Assembly (NCBI GenBank): GCA_964520585.1 | Contig: CAZFOO010000082.1 | Location: forward strand, 1-15,488 | Reading direction: 5' to 3' | Source: PXAP01 sp964520585 | GTDB lineage: Bacteria; Bacteroidota; Bacteroidia; Bacteroidales; PUMT01 | DNA: 15,488 nucleotides | The notes under the pieces: model-generated | What the model saw: only the letters and a program-made list of their open reading frames with translations | Database searches by the model: none | What the model was told of the DNA's origin: nothing | Translations under genes and position numbers: made by a program | Shown here: positions 8,181-15,321 of the stretch, piece by piece | Numbering within the stretch: the first letter of the stretch is position 1 | Layout of the letters: every line of letters starts with the position of its first letter

Positions 8181-10076
8181 TTATTTTCTCTCATCAAGAA
8201 GCTTGACCACCAGGTCTTTTCTACCCATTTTCAGAAGCTCTTTTCTGATCTGGTTACGGTATTCTTTTTTATACCAGAAGAAGAACTGCTGCTGGCTCAT
8301 CTTTTCCTGTTTGGTTTTTGCAACGTCGACCTTTTCCATGGTATAAGGATTAATACCTGTGTAGAATATAACCGTGGCAAGGGTCATGGGAGTAGGGGTG
8401 AAGTCCTGTACCTGCTCGGGACGAATGTTCATCTGCCTGGTGATAACAGCCAGCTCTGCCATTTCAGTATTGCCACATCCCGGGTGGGATGAGATAAAAT
8501 AGGGGATAAGCTGCTGATCCATATTCTCTTCCCTGTTTATCTGGTCAAACAGTTTTTGCATTTTCCTGTAGAGACTGAATGAAGGTTTTCGCATAAGCTT
8601 CAGGGTTTTCTCATCGGCATGTTCGGGAGCCACTTTTAATCTTCCTGAAACATGGTGCTTTATAAGTTCCCTTGCATAATCGCGGTAACTGTTCTGGTTT
8701 AATTTATCAAGGAACAGATCGTACCTGATGCCTGATCCGACAAAGGCTTTTTTTATGCCGGGCATGCTGCGCACTTTTCTGTAAATACTTAATAAGGAAG
8801 CGGGACTTGTTTCCAGGTTCGGACAAACTACCGGGAAGATACATGAGGGCTTACGGCATTTGGCACAAATCTTCATATCCTTGCCCTGCATTTTATACAT
8901 GTTGGCAGAGGGACCTCCCAAATCGGAAATATATCCTTTAAAATCGGGCATATTTTTAACACTTTCTACTTCTTTCATTACCGATTTTTCCGAACGGCTC
9001 GAAATAAATTTACCCTGATGGGCTGATATGGTGCAGAAGCTGCATCCTCCAAAGCAACCCCTGTGGAGGGTGACAGAATGCCTTATCATATCATAGGCAG
9101 GAATCGGACCCTTTTTGTTGTAACGCGGGTGTGGCAGCCTGGTAAAGGGAAGGTCATATATTTTGTCAATTTCTTTCTCTGTCAACGTTTGATAAGGCGG
9201 GTTTACCAGTACGGCACTATCGCCGTTAGCCTGAATTATGGGCAAAGCACCAAGTTTATTCGATTCCTCTTCAATAAGCCTGAAATTAAGGGCATATTTT
9301 TTCTTGTCATGCAGGCATTCCTCATGTGAATAAAGACGGATTACATCTGGTGAGCCTTTGACTTCAGTGGAACCGGGGGAATCAGTTATGCCCTGATTCT
9401 TAATGACAACAGCTGTCTGCGCTATATTCACAAGATTACTAACCGGAACGCCCCGCTCCATTAATCTCCCGATTTCCATTAAAGCCGTTTCACCCATGCC
9501 GTAGACCAGCAGGTCTGCACCACTCTCAACCAGTATCGAAGGTTTCAGCCTGTCCTGCCAGTAATCATAATGGGTGAATCTTCGCATTGATGCCTCTATT
9601 CCGCCAATAATTACCGGTGTATCAGGGAACAGACTTTTTAGTATTTGTGTATAAACAATTGTCGGGTAATCCGGTCTTTGCCCGGCACTTCCTCCCGGAG
9701 TGTAGGCATCATCTGAGCGCAATCTCTTGTTTGCGGTATAATGGTTCACCATTGAATCCATGGCTCCGGCAGAAACACCAAAGAACAGCCTTGGTTTTCC
9801 GAGCTTTTTGAAATCCCTCAGGTCGTCCCGCCAATTGGGCTGAGGGACAATAGCCACGCGCAAATCCATTTTTTCGAGTATTCTGCCAAGAACTGCTATA
9901 CCGAATGATGGATGGTCAATATATGCATCACCCGAGAAAAGGATTACATCGAGAGTATCCCATCCCCTGGCCCTTACCTCCTTTAATGATGTTGGAAGCC
10001 AGGAACCGTCGGAATGACCATACTTAGGTGCATTTTCATATTTTGAGTTATGCCGGGTCATAAAATATTGTTTCAC
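8181..10076 (-). CDS. ygiQ: YgiQ-family radical SAM protein
   Basis: Member of the YgiQ (UPF0313) radical SAM group, whose reaction is not established. The N-terminal half (SWLPTSLKEVRARGWD at 25-40, then FSGDAYIDHPSFG at 47-59) is highly typical and resembles a cobalamin-binding-type Rossmann segment. The radical SAM cluster ligands are C341, C345 and C348 (RGCFGGCSFC). A second cysteine group C404, C407, C412 and C418 (CAKCRKPSC...C) could hold another metal or iron-sulfur centre. The conserved VAPEHADEKTL lies at 482-492 and FISSHPGCG at 527-535. At 631 residues it is somewhat shorter than the E. coli protein. The tail (585-631) is lysine/arginine-rich. It lies 84 bp downstream of kdsA on the same strand and may be co-transcribed with it. 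Confidence 0.93.
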   Translation of the reverse strand: MKQYFMTRHNSKYENAPKYGHSDGSWLPTSLKEVRARGWDTLDVILFSGDAYIDHPSFGIAVLGRILEKMDLRVAIVPQPNWRDDLRDFKKLGKPRLFFGVSAGAMDSMVNHYTANKRLRSDDAYTPGGSAGQRPDYPTIVYTQILKSLFPDTPVIIGGIEASMRRFTHYDYWQDRLKPSILVESGADLLVYGMGETALMEIGRLMERGVPVSNLVNIAQTAVVIKNQGITDSPGSTEVKGSPDVIRLYSHEECLHDKKKYALNFRLIEEESNKLGALPIIQANGDSAVLVNPPYQTLTEKEIDKIYDLPFTRLPHPRYNKKGPIPAYDMIRHSVTLHRGCFGGCSFCTISAHQGKFISSRSEKSVMKEVESVKNMPDFKGYISDLGGPSANMYKMQGKDMKICAKCRKPSCIFPVVCPNLETSPASLLSIYRKVRSMPGIKKAFVGSGIRYDLFLDKLNQNSYRDYARELIKHHVSGRLKVAPEHADEKTLKLMRKPSFSLYRKMQKLFDQINREENMDQQLIPYFISSHPGCGNTEMAELAVITRQMNIRPEQVQDFTPTPMTLATVIFYTGINPYTMEKVDVAKTKQEKMSQQQFFFWYKKEYRNQIRKELLKMGRKDLVVKLLDERK

Positions 10077-10160
10077 TTATGATGAATCGTCAACTGGTAA
10101 AGAGGATTTCAGGTCTTCAAAACAGGATTTAATCTGTCTTAGTGGCTTATATTTAATGAA

Positions 10161-10991
10161 TTAATGGAGTTGGGAAATACTATTTACTGCGGACTTTATT
10201 TTTAAAAGGTTCCCCAGGAGTCCTTCCAGCTTGTCCAGTTGAAGCATGTTTGCCCCGTCAGATTTGGCACTTGCAGGATCAGTATGTGTTTCCAGAAATA
10301 TGCCGTCAACACCCACTGCGATACCTGCCCTGGCAATGGTTTCTATCATCTCCGGCCGGCCACCAGTGATACCTGCTTCCTGGTTTGGCTGCTGAAGCGA
10401 GTGGGTAACATCAAGCACCACAGGGTAACCTGTCTTCTGCATCTCCGGAATGCCCCTGTAATCAACTATCAGATCCTGATAGCCAAACATTGTACCTCTC
10501 TCAGTAATCATGATGCGGTCATTGCCTGTTGAGAGGACCTTTTCAGCTGCAAGCTTCATTGCGCCGGGAGCCATAAACTGTCCTTTCTTTATATTGACCA
10601 TCCGGCCAGTTTTTCCGGCAGCAACCAGCAACTCAGTCTGTCGCGCCAGAAAAGCAGGAATCTGAAGAACATCAACATAATCGGCGGCCATTATGGCCTC
10701 TTCTGCGGTGTGAATATCGGTAACAACCGGAATGTTGAATTTTTCCTTAACCAGGGCAAGAATGTTAAGGCCTTCCTGATCGCCTATCCCGGTGAATGAA
10801 TCCAGCTTAGACCGGTTTGCTTTTCTGTAGGAAGCCTTGAATACAAAAGGGATTCCCAGCCTGTCACAGATTCCAGCGATAGTTTCTGCAATCTGCAGGG
10901 TTCTCTCTTTTCCTTCCACGACACAAGGCCCTGCCAAAAGGAAAAAGTTGCCACTATTAATGTGTTTTAACTCTTTAATATCAGGTATCAT
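10161..10991 (-). CDS. kdsA: 3-deoxy-8-phosphooctulonate synthase (metal-dependent type)
   Basis: Condenses phosphoenolpyruvate with arabinose 5-phosphate to Kdo-8-phosphate, a committed step to the inner core of lipopolysaccharide. Length (276) fits. The substrate segment FKASYRKANRS is at 51-61, IPAFLARQT at 111-119, NIKKGQF at 133-139 and DVTHSLQ at 194-200. The four metal ligands of the metal-dependent class are all present: C23 (AGPCVVE, where the metal-free E. coli enzyme has Asn), H197, E234 and D245. The family also contains DAHP synthases, but the KANRS and arabinose-phosphate loop patterns point to Kdo8P. No other Kdo gene is adjacent; ygiQ follows downstream. The start gives the short MIPDIKELKH leader typical of Bacteroidetes KdsA. 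Confidence 0.96.
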   Translation of the reverse strand: MIPDIKELKHINSGNFFLLAGPCVVEGKERTLQIAETIAGICDRLGIPFVFKASYRKANRSKLDSFTGIGDQEGLNILALVKEKFNIPVVTDIHTAEEAIMAADYVDVLQIPAFLARQTELLVAAGKTGRMVNIKKGQFMAPGAMKLAAEKVLSTGNDRIMITERGTMFGYQDLIVDYRGIPEMQKTGYPVVLDVTHSLQQPNQEAGITGGRPEMIETIARAGIAVGVDGIFLETHTDPASAKSDGANMLQLDKLEGLLGNLLKIKSAVNSISQLH

Positions 10992-11299
10992 TGTAAGATT
11001 TGTTATATTCTACCACTATTGTCCGGTTAAACAGTATGCAAAAATTGTGAATGCCCCAGCATCAAAAAATTTAAGGCACTTTATTTGATTTTTCGATTTC
11101 CGGACTGGAGTTGAATGGTGTTTACTGGACAATTTTCAGATTTCAAATTTACTATTATTTAAGCAGAACAATAATATAACCTCATAATCGAAGACTATTG
11201 AGCAGGGCTATCCTGACTATTCTTAACGTGTAATCTATGAACTTATTTGATATCTGGTATTCGGATCGCCTGTTCCAGCATGCATTGAACGGAAATTTG
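10992..11299. other. Spacer upstream of kdsA
   Basis: A 308-bp AT-rich region between the kdsA start and the stop of the CoA-binding gene, both on minus. It presumably carries the kdsA promoter, but I find no exact TAnnTTTG box on minus. A 62-codon minus-strand frame (11182-11370) overlaps the neighbour in another frame and resembles nothing known. I see no hairpin worth calling. Confidence 0.4.
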
Positions 11300-11743
11300 C
11301 TAGTTGGGATAGAACCCGAAAAACTTAGATATACGTTCATGGAATTTGTGAATACCAGAGGGATTTGCAAACATTAATATGCATTGTTGGCAGATAAGGT
11401 TTATACCAGTGCTCTCCGCATATTCTATAATCTCTTTGTTCTGTGCCCCCTGCTGCAGGAAGATGTTTCTAATACCCTTGTTTGCCGCTTCCTTTAATAA
11501 AGTCAGGCTTGCTTCGGGTTTAGTGACAATAATAAGTGCCTCCACATCAGATGGCAGATCTCCGACTGAATAGTAGCATTTTTCTCCCTCAAAGCTATCC
11601 ATGTTGGGGCTGATTGGGACTATATCAAAATTCTTGTTTTTAAGTTCTTTGAATATAGTATTTCCGAATTTATGTTTATTTCTCGAAACACCGGCAATTG
11701 CAAACTTTTTGCATGCCAGGAACTGGTCAATTCTGGCTTTCAT
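11300..11743 (-). CDS. CoA-binding domain protein (YccU-like)
   Basis: A 147-residue single-domain Rossmann protein of the CoA_binding_2 type. FAIAGVSRNKHKFGN (14-28) is the nucleotide loop, followed by the regular beta-alpha pattern IVPISPN (41-47), ALIIVTKPE (69-77) and NIFLQQGA (93-100). It ends with a segment rich in conserved small residues, CILMFANPSGIHKFH (121-135). These small proteins resemble the CoA-ligase domain of succinyl-CoA synthetase and bind CoA or nucleotides, but a defined cellular role is not known. The QQGA motif and length fit the family well. The stop lies at the border with the kdsA upstream region; a minus-strand transcript could run on into kdsA, 308 bp downstream. 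Confidence 0.85.
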   Translation of the reverse strand: MKARIDQFLACKKFAIAGVSRNKHKFGNTIFKELKNKNFDIVPISPNMDSFEGEKCYYSVGDLPSDVEALIIVTKPEASLTLLKEAANKGIRNIFLQQGAQNKEIIEYAESTGINLICQQCILMFANPSGIHKFHERISKFFGFYPN

Positions 11744-12220
11744 AAGATTCTTATAATATTCATTATTTACGGACTTCCCGTTAACCTTTTTAATCTATGA
11801 AAATTTACATTATAGTCAATTACAGCGTATTGGTGCCTTTATGGTGAAAATAATATTGCTTCAAAATTAAAATCCTCAAAGATTTTTATAAGTTTCTGAA
11901 TTAATCAGGTTAAGGCCGGATTTGCTTTAAAAACTGTAAATTTATATTAATAAAACAAAAAATAGGCTCAAAACAGGGGTTATAATTAATGTTCCAAAAG
12001 GCTTATTTTCGGAAAATAAACCTTAATTCATCAAAAAAATATCTCAGAGAATTAATATGCTGAAGTCCGGCTGCGGTTTTTCCAGAAAAGTATTTCGAAT
12101 ATGAAAAAATAAGAGAATAATAATTTTAAATCCACATAACAACCAACAAATAGAAATTATGTGAATCCATTTACCGCTTAAGTATTAAATTTAACCACTC
12201 ATATTTTTTTAGAAATAAAT
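11744..12220. other. AT-rich spacer, start of accessory region
   Basis: About 480 bp without a convincing gene. It is much more AT-rich than the housekeeping part. It holds a hairpin (11998-12024) and a few frames under 25 codons without recognisable content. It marks the change from housekeeping to accessory DNA. Confidence 0.5.
11998..12024. other. Hairpin
   Basis: Arms TTATTTTC (12003-12010) and GAAAATAA (12012-12019) are exact complements around one base, and AAGG/CCTT extend the stem past one mismatch. There is no U-tract on either side, so it is not a classic terminator. Confidence 0.5.
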
Positions 12221-12221
12221 C

Positions 12222-12251
12222 TTGCAAAACAAAAGAATCTGATTTACCTTG
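12222..12251 (+). promoter_or_regulatory. Promoter candidate for the double-glycine peptide
   Basis: TTG (12222-12224) is separated by 20 bp from TACCTTG (12245-12251), a good fit to the Bacteroidetes -33/-7 arrangement with a one-base-shorter -7 box. It lies 44 bp before ATG 12295, giving a leader of roughly 35-40 nt. Confidence 0.4.
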
Positions 12252-12323
12252 AAGATGATATCTCAAAATTCTATAAACTTAAATTCTTAAAATTATGGAA
12301 CCAAAAAAATTTCTTTTGAAGAA

Positions 12324-12500
12324 ATGAAAGATATGGAAGGGGGAAGTTGGCAATGCGGGTTATCTGTCTTAGGTTTAGTTGGGAGCATTGTAGGTACTGG
12401 TATGAGTTTAGCTACACTAAATCCCTTTGGGGTTGGATTAGGTATAACAGGAATATTTGCTTCCGGACCGACTATGTTAGATTCATGTGGATTGATTTAA
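12324..12500 (+). CDS. Double-glycine-leader bacteriocin-like peptide (leader out of frame)
   Basis: In this frame the DNA encodes a leader end (FEEMKDMEGG) and a 51-residue core starting SWQCG. The core is glycine-rich and hydrophobic, with one cysteine near each end (C11 and C55 of the 58-aa frame), as in class II-type bacteriocins secreted by peptidase-containing ABC transporters that cut after GG. The in-frame ATG at 12324 leaves only seven residues before the cut site. ATG 12295 would give a natural leader (MEPKKISFEEMKDMEGG) but reads out of frame and stops after ten codons; one more A in the A7 run (12303-12309) restores it. This could be a real inactivating indel, an assembly error or slippage. 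No C39-peptidase transporter lies in the window. The leader pattern is persuasive; activity is inference. Confidence 0.6.
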   Translation: MKDMEGGSWQCGLSVLGLVGSIVGTGMSLATLNPFGVGLGITGIFASGPTMLDSCGLI

Positions 12501-12512
12501 ATTACTAAAGTA

Positions 12513-12547
12513 TAATAATGGAGAGATTATTAATCTCTCCATTATTA
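12513..12547. terminator. Perfect palindromic hairpin between peptide and membrane protein
   Basis: TAATAATGGAGAGATTA (12513-12529) and its exact complement (12531-12547) flank one T. As RNA it would form a stem of about 14 bp with a small loop, 12 nt after the peptide stop. There is no long U-tract, so it may be an mRNA-stabilising or partial terminator element, or an operator. Confidence 0.5.
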
Positions 12548-12580
12548 AATGTTAAATTTAATAGAAATTTTATAACCATT

Positions 12581-12790
12581 ATGATAAATAAAATTCTTCC
12601 TTTTTCAGGGATAAGTTTAGTTGTTTTAAGTATGGCACTTGTGCTATTTATAGCACCTGTTGTATGGATTGCAATTATTGCATTAATTAATACTTTAGTA
12701 TGTTTAATCACTCTAAATTTCAATCACTACAAAGTATTGAAGAAGTTAACTAAATATGACAAGGATTTTTTTGAAGACAAATCACTTTGA
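12581..12790 (+). CDS. Small two-helix membrane protein, possible immunity protein
   Basis: A 69-residue protein starting MINKILPFSG. Residues 6-25 and 27-47 are strongly hydrophobic and probably form a helical hairpin in the inner membrane. They are followed by a charged tail (residues 50-69, KVLKKLTKYDKDFFEDKSL). An in-frame ATG at 12518 would start inside the palindrome, so I prefer 12581. It lies 80 bp after the double-glycine peptide on the same strand. Small membrane proteins with two to four helices beside such peptides commonly give self-immunity; that is the basis for the suggested role. I recognise no sequence family. Codon use is AT-rich like the peptide gene. Confidence 0.5.
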   Translation: MINKILPFSGISLVVLSMALVLFIAPVVWIAIIALINTLVCLITLNFNHYKVLKKLTKYDKDFFEDKSL

Positions 12791-13274
12791 TGAAAAATGC
12801 CCTGGTTTATCAAATTTATATAAAGAGTTCTATTTGATCTGAAAATTAATCATTGTCTTGGCTGTTTGGTTGATGTATCTAATTCTGTCTTCAAAAAAAT
12901 ATCCGGCAACTCTCAATAATATGATCCTTTGAGCTTATCATGTATATTAAATATCCATCTTATATAGGGTGGTGATGTTCTTTCTGCTTTACCTTTTATT
13001 TTTACAACAGGTCAATCTAAGTTGGTAATGGGATGTTTTTAGAAGAAGGCTATGACTTCTGGCAAAGTAATCCACCTTCTAGAAGGTAGGGGTTGAACGA
13101 AAGTAAAAAATTTATTACAATCAGACTATAAGCCACCGGAGGAGTTGGCTTCACTCCTGATTTTAGCCATTTTTTCAGGAGCTCTTGTCTTAACCCCCTG
13201 AATAACTGAAATGAAATACCAAATATTATCAAATAATTTATTATTTTTATGAAGATAGGCTAATTAATTCGATT
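12791..13274. other. Spacer with palindrome cluster
   Basis: Nearly 500 bp with no convincing gene, AT-rich in the first half. The second half has several short inverted repeats (see the separate entry). A 60-codon minus-strand frame (13050-13232) overlaps these repeats and looks like a chance frame. Confidence 0.5.
13072..13200. repeat. Cluster of inverted repeats
   Basis: ACCTTCTAGAAGGT (13074-13087) is a perfect 14-bp palindrome. AGGAGT/ACTCCT (13140-13145, 13153-13158) form a hairpin with a 7-base loop. GGGGTT (13089-13094) pairs with AACCCC (13192-13197) about 100 bp away, enclosing the second hairpin. It could be a small non-autonomous or structured RNA element. Confidence 0.4.
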
Positions 13275-14367
13275 GTGATGAAGTTTAAATTGTCAAAATT
13301 CCTTTTTGAGGGAAAGGCCAGGATCGGGATCAGTTTTGGTTACAATCCCAAATACATTGAAATGGTAAAGCAGATTCCCGGGGCAAGGTGGAATCAGGAA
13401 TTGAAGGTTTGGCATATACCCGATACTTCTAGAGCTATAGGTAGATTTAAGGAAATATTCCGGCATAATATTAATTCTGACCAAAACAAAAATCCTTCCG
13501 GGGAACTGGTCTCAAATCCTTTCGTTTCAAAAATACCTGTGCATGTCGAAGTTTCAAACAAAAAAATTAAAGTGAAAACTAATCAAAACAGGGAATATGA
13601 ACATTTTCTGAGGAAATTTATGTTTTCCCGGAAGGATTATAAAACGGGTCAATGGATATTGCCCAGTTACGGGAACAATCTTGAATTGATAATGGATCAT
13701 TTTGGAGACAGGATAATAAACATTGTTTATGTTGACAGCCCTGCCAAAGAAAAGAAATTTAGGATTTCCTGATCTGATTTAAAAAACCGCGTATTAAGCG
13801 TAGAAACTCTAAACCAATTGGAATGCCTCAGAAGCTGGATGGTACACAAGAGATACAGTCGCTCTACTATTGAAACTTATGCAGGTATGCAGAAATTACT
13901 GATGCAATTTCTGTGTCCGAAAACCCCCGAGCAGGTTGTACCGGAAGATATTATGTTCTTTGTAAATGAATATATTATTCCAAATAATCTCAGTTATACG
14001 TATCAAAATCAAATGATTAACAGTGCGAAACAGTTTTTCAGGGAAAACAATACAGATGTTAAGAGAATACTATACCGCTTACAAACCTGAAAAATGACTG
14101 TTTGAAGGGTATCCCAGAGGAACACAGTATTCTGAAACAAGTATTTCAAAACTCCTCAATAAATGCTGTGCTGCTGCAAATATCAAAAAACTTGTAACCC
14201 CCCATTGGCTTAGGTATAGTTATGCTACTCATTTGCTTGAGGCAGGAACAGATTTACGGTTTATCCAGGAACTTCTTGGTCATAAAAGCAGCAGAACAAC
14301 TGAAATATACACCCATGTTTCCGAAAACAGCCTTCTTAAAATCAAATCACCTTTTGATGATTTATAG
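13275..14367 (+). pseudogene. Tyrosine recombinase (integron-integrase-like), broken
   Basis: Remains of a site-specific tyrosine recombinase. The first open segment (13275-13772, 165 aa) has two copies of a small domain: YNPKYIEMVKQIPGARWNQELK ending KVWHIP (residues 23-50), and a second with FSRKDYKTGQWILPSYGNN. After an in-frame TGA (13770-13772) the same frame runs into a SAM-like core-binding domain (KRYSRSTIETYAGMQ, then YTYQNQMINSAKQFFREN). Near 14059 the frame changes and the chain jumps to LREYYTAYKPEK, a second TGA (14095-14097, where the family normally has an aromatic or similar residue), and LFEG. The catalytic C-terminus follows (HWLR, LLGHKSSRTTEIYTHV with the Tyr nucleophile) and ends at TAG 14365. 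The first catalytic Arg and the Lys beta-hairpin are missing, a loss of very roughly 120 residues. It cannot be active. Confidence 0.85.
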
Positions 14368-14450
14368 AATTATAATATATTTGATTAAAGTTTAAAAGCA
14401 AACCAAACATCCACCCACACACACCTAAATCAGATGTATAATTACCTTTT

Positions 14451-14539
14451 ATCAACCCATAAGCAAGGCTCACAATACCCTTCGCTTGACTGTAGCTTTG
14501 TGCTTCGCACTCCCGCTCCCTATTGCGAGCCCGTTAGGC
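14451..14539 (+). other. attC-like recombination site 1
   Basis: Ends in GTTAGGC (14533-14539), an exact match to the integron core site GTTRRRY. Arms GGCTCACAATA (14467-14477) and TATTGCGAGCC (14521-14531) are complementary at 10 of 11 positions. An internal GTGCTTCGCAC (14500-14510) makes a small tip hairpin. The left end ATCAAC (14451-14456) gives the AAC of the RYYYAAC box but not the rest. It lies after the dead recombinase and just before the HEPN gene. Confidence 0.55.
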
Positions 14540-14588
14540 CACATTGAAGCAGTAGCACATTGACAGCAATATACTGATCAAAAATTGT

Positions 14589-14596
14589 TATATTTG
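14589..14596 (+). promoter_or_regulatory. -7 box upstream of the HEPN gene
   Basis: TATATTTG matches TAnnTTTG exactly, 21 bp before the HEPN ATG. The nearest upstream TTG (14560-14562) is about 6 bp too far for a normal -33 box. It suggests the cassette may carry its own promoter. Confidence 0.35.
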
Positions 14597-14617
14597 TTTG
14601 TAGAAAACAATTAATTA

Positions 14618-15025
14618 ATGAGTGATAACAAATTAAATATTGAAGTTGACAAAATTGTAAAACATTGGATTGAGACATCAGATGATGACTTCAAAACGAT
14701 GTTGACTCTATATAATTCAAAATCATATGGATGGGCATTATTTCTCGGACATATTTCGACTGAGAAATTACTAAAAGCTCTTTATGTTAAACGATTTAAA
14801 GAGCATGCACCATTTACTCATAATTTGTACAGATTGGGAGAGTTAATTGGTTTGGATATGTCAGATGAGCATTCTGACTGGTTAGATGAAATCACTTCCT
14901 TTAATCTAAATGCCAGATACGATGATTATAAAAAGGAGTTTTACCAATTATGTACTTCTGATTATACCAAAACCTGGATTGAGAAAATAAAAACTGTTCG
15001 GACATGGATAAAAGAGATGCTATAG
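14618..15025 (+). CDS. HEPN-domain protein (toxin-like partner of a MNT antitoxin)
   Basis: A 135-residue all-helical HEPN-domain protein. Residues 12-60 hold the usual first helices (KIVKHWIETSDDDFKTML, then GHISTEKLLKALYVKR at 44-59). HAPFTHNLYRLGELIG (63-78) and the conserved FNLNARYDDYKKEF (95-108) follow. HEPN proteins paired with minimal nucleotidyltransferases often act as RNases of toxin-antitoxin systems. The canonical R-x4-6-H catalytic motif is not seen after R100, where the sequence reads RYDDYKK, so nuclease activity is doubtful or uses other residues. The gene overlaps the nucleotidyltransferase gene by 22 bp, showing translational coupling. The pair fills the space between two attC-like sites, so it is probably a mobile cassette. 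Biochemical role is inferred from family only. Confidence 0.85.
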   Translation: MSDNKLNIEVDKIVKHWIETSDDDFKTMLTLYNSKSYGWALFLGHISTEKLLKALYVKRFKEHAPFTHNLYRLGELIGLDMSDEHSDWLDEITSFNLNARYDDYKKEFYQLCTSDYTKTWIEKIKTVRTWIKEML

Positions 15026-15321
15026 ATATTGCTATTAAATACGCCAATGTGGTAAGATCAAAGTATGATTTTGCCAAAATTATCCTATTTGGTTCATATG
15101 CAAAAGGTAACTACAATGAGGATAGCGATATTGATATTGCTGTAATTTTAAAAGATTACAGCAACTTGATCGATATACAATTGGATTTGATGCGGTTAAG
15201 GAGAAAAATTGACAGTAGAATTGAGCCACATCCATTTAGAGAAAAAGATTTTGAGATAACTAATCCTATTGTAAACGAAATTGTTAAATACGGACAAAAC
15301 ATTAAAATCAACGTGGCCTAA
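15004..15321 (+). CDS. Minimal nucleotidyltransferase (MNT) antitoxin-like protein
   Basis: A 105-residue protein of the polymerase-beta-like minimal nucleotidyltransferase family. The catalytic signature is complete: G30-S31 followed after ten residues by D42-x-D44 (FGSYAKG...EDSDIDIAV). E73 (RIEPHPF) may provide the third carboxylate. In characterised MntA-HepT pairs such enzymes AMPylate and neutralise the HEPN toxin, and the overlapping HEPN gene fits that arrangement. The stop codon TAA (15319-15321) lies inside GCCTAAC, the left box of the second attC-like site, as is common for the last gene of an integron cassette. The start at 15004 lies within the end of the HEPN gene. Confidence 0.88.
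   Translation: MDKRDAIDIAIKYANVVRSKYDFAKIILFGSYAKGNYNEDSDIDIAVILKDYSNLIDIQLDLMRLRRKIDSRIEPHPFREKDFEITNPIVNEIVKYGQNIKINVA

Noticed and set aside
11182..11370. 62-codon minus-strand frame near the CoA-binding gene
   Set aside because: Overlaps the end of the CoA-binding gene in another frame and has no recognisable motif. A faint likeness to four-helix-bundle proteins is too weak to support.
13050..13232. 60-codon minus-strand frame before the recombinase pseudogene
   Set aside because: Runs across the inverted-repeat cluster, has no plausible start signal and no family pattern.
13770..14097. Reading the two TGA codons in the recombinase as tryptophan (alternative genetic code)
   Set aside because: Other genes in the window end in TGA (for example PAP2, threonine aldolase, YgiQ's neighbour CPBP region uses TGG for Trp) and encode Trp as TGG. 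The separate frame change and deletion already show decay.
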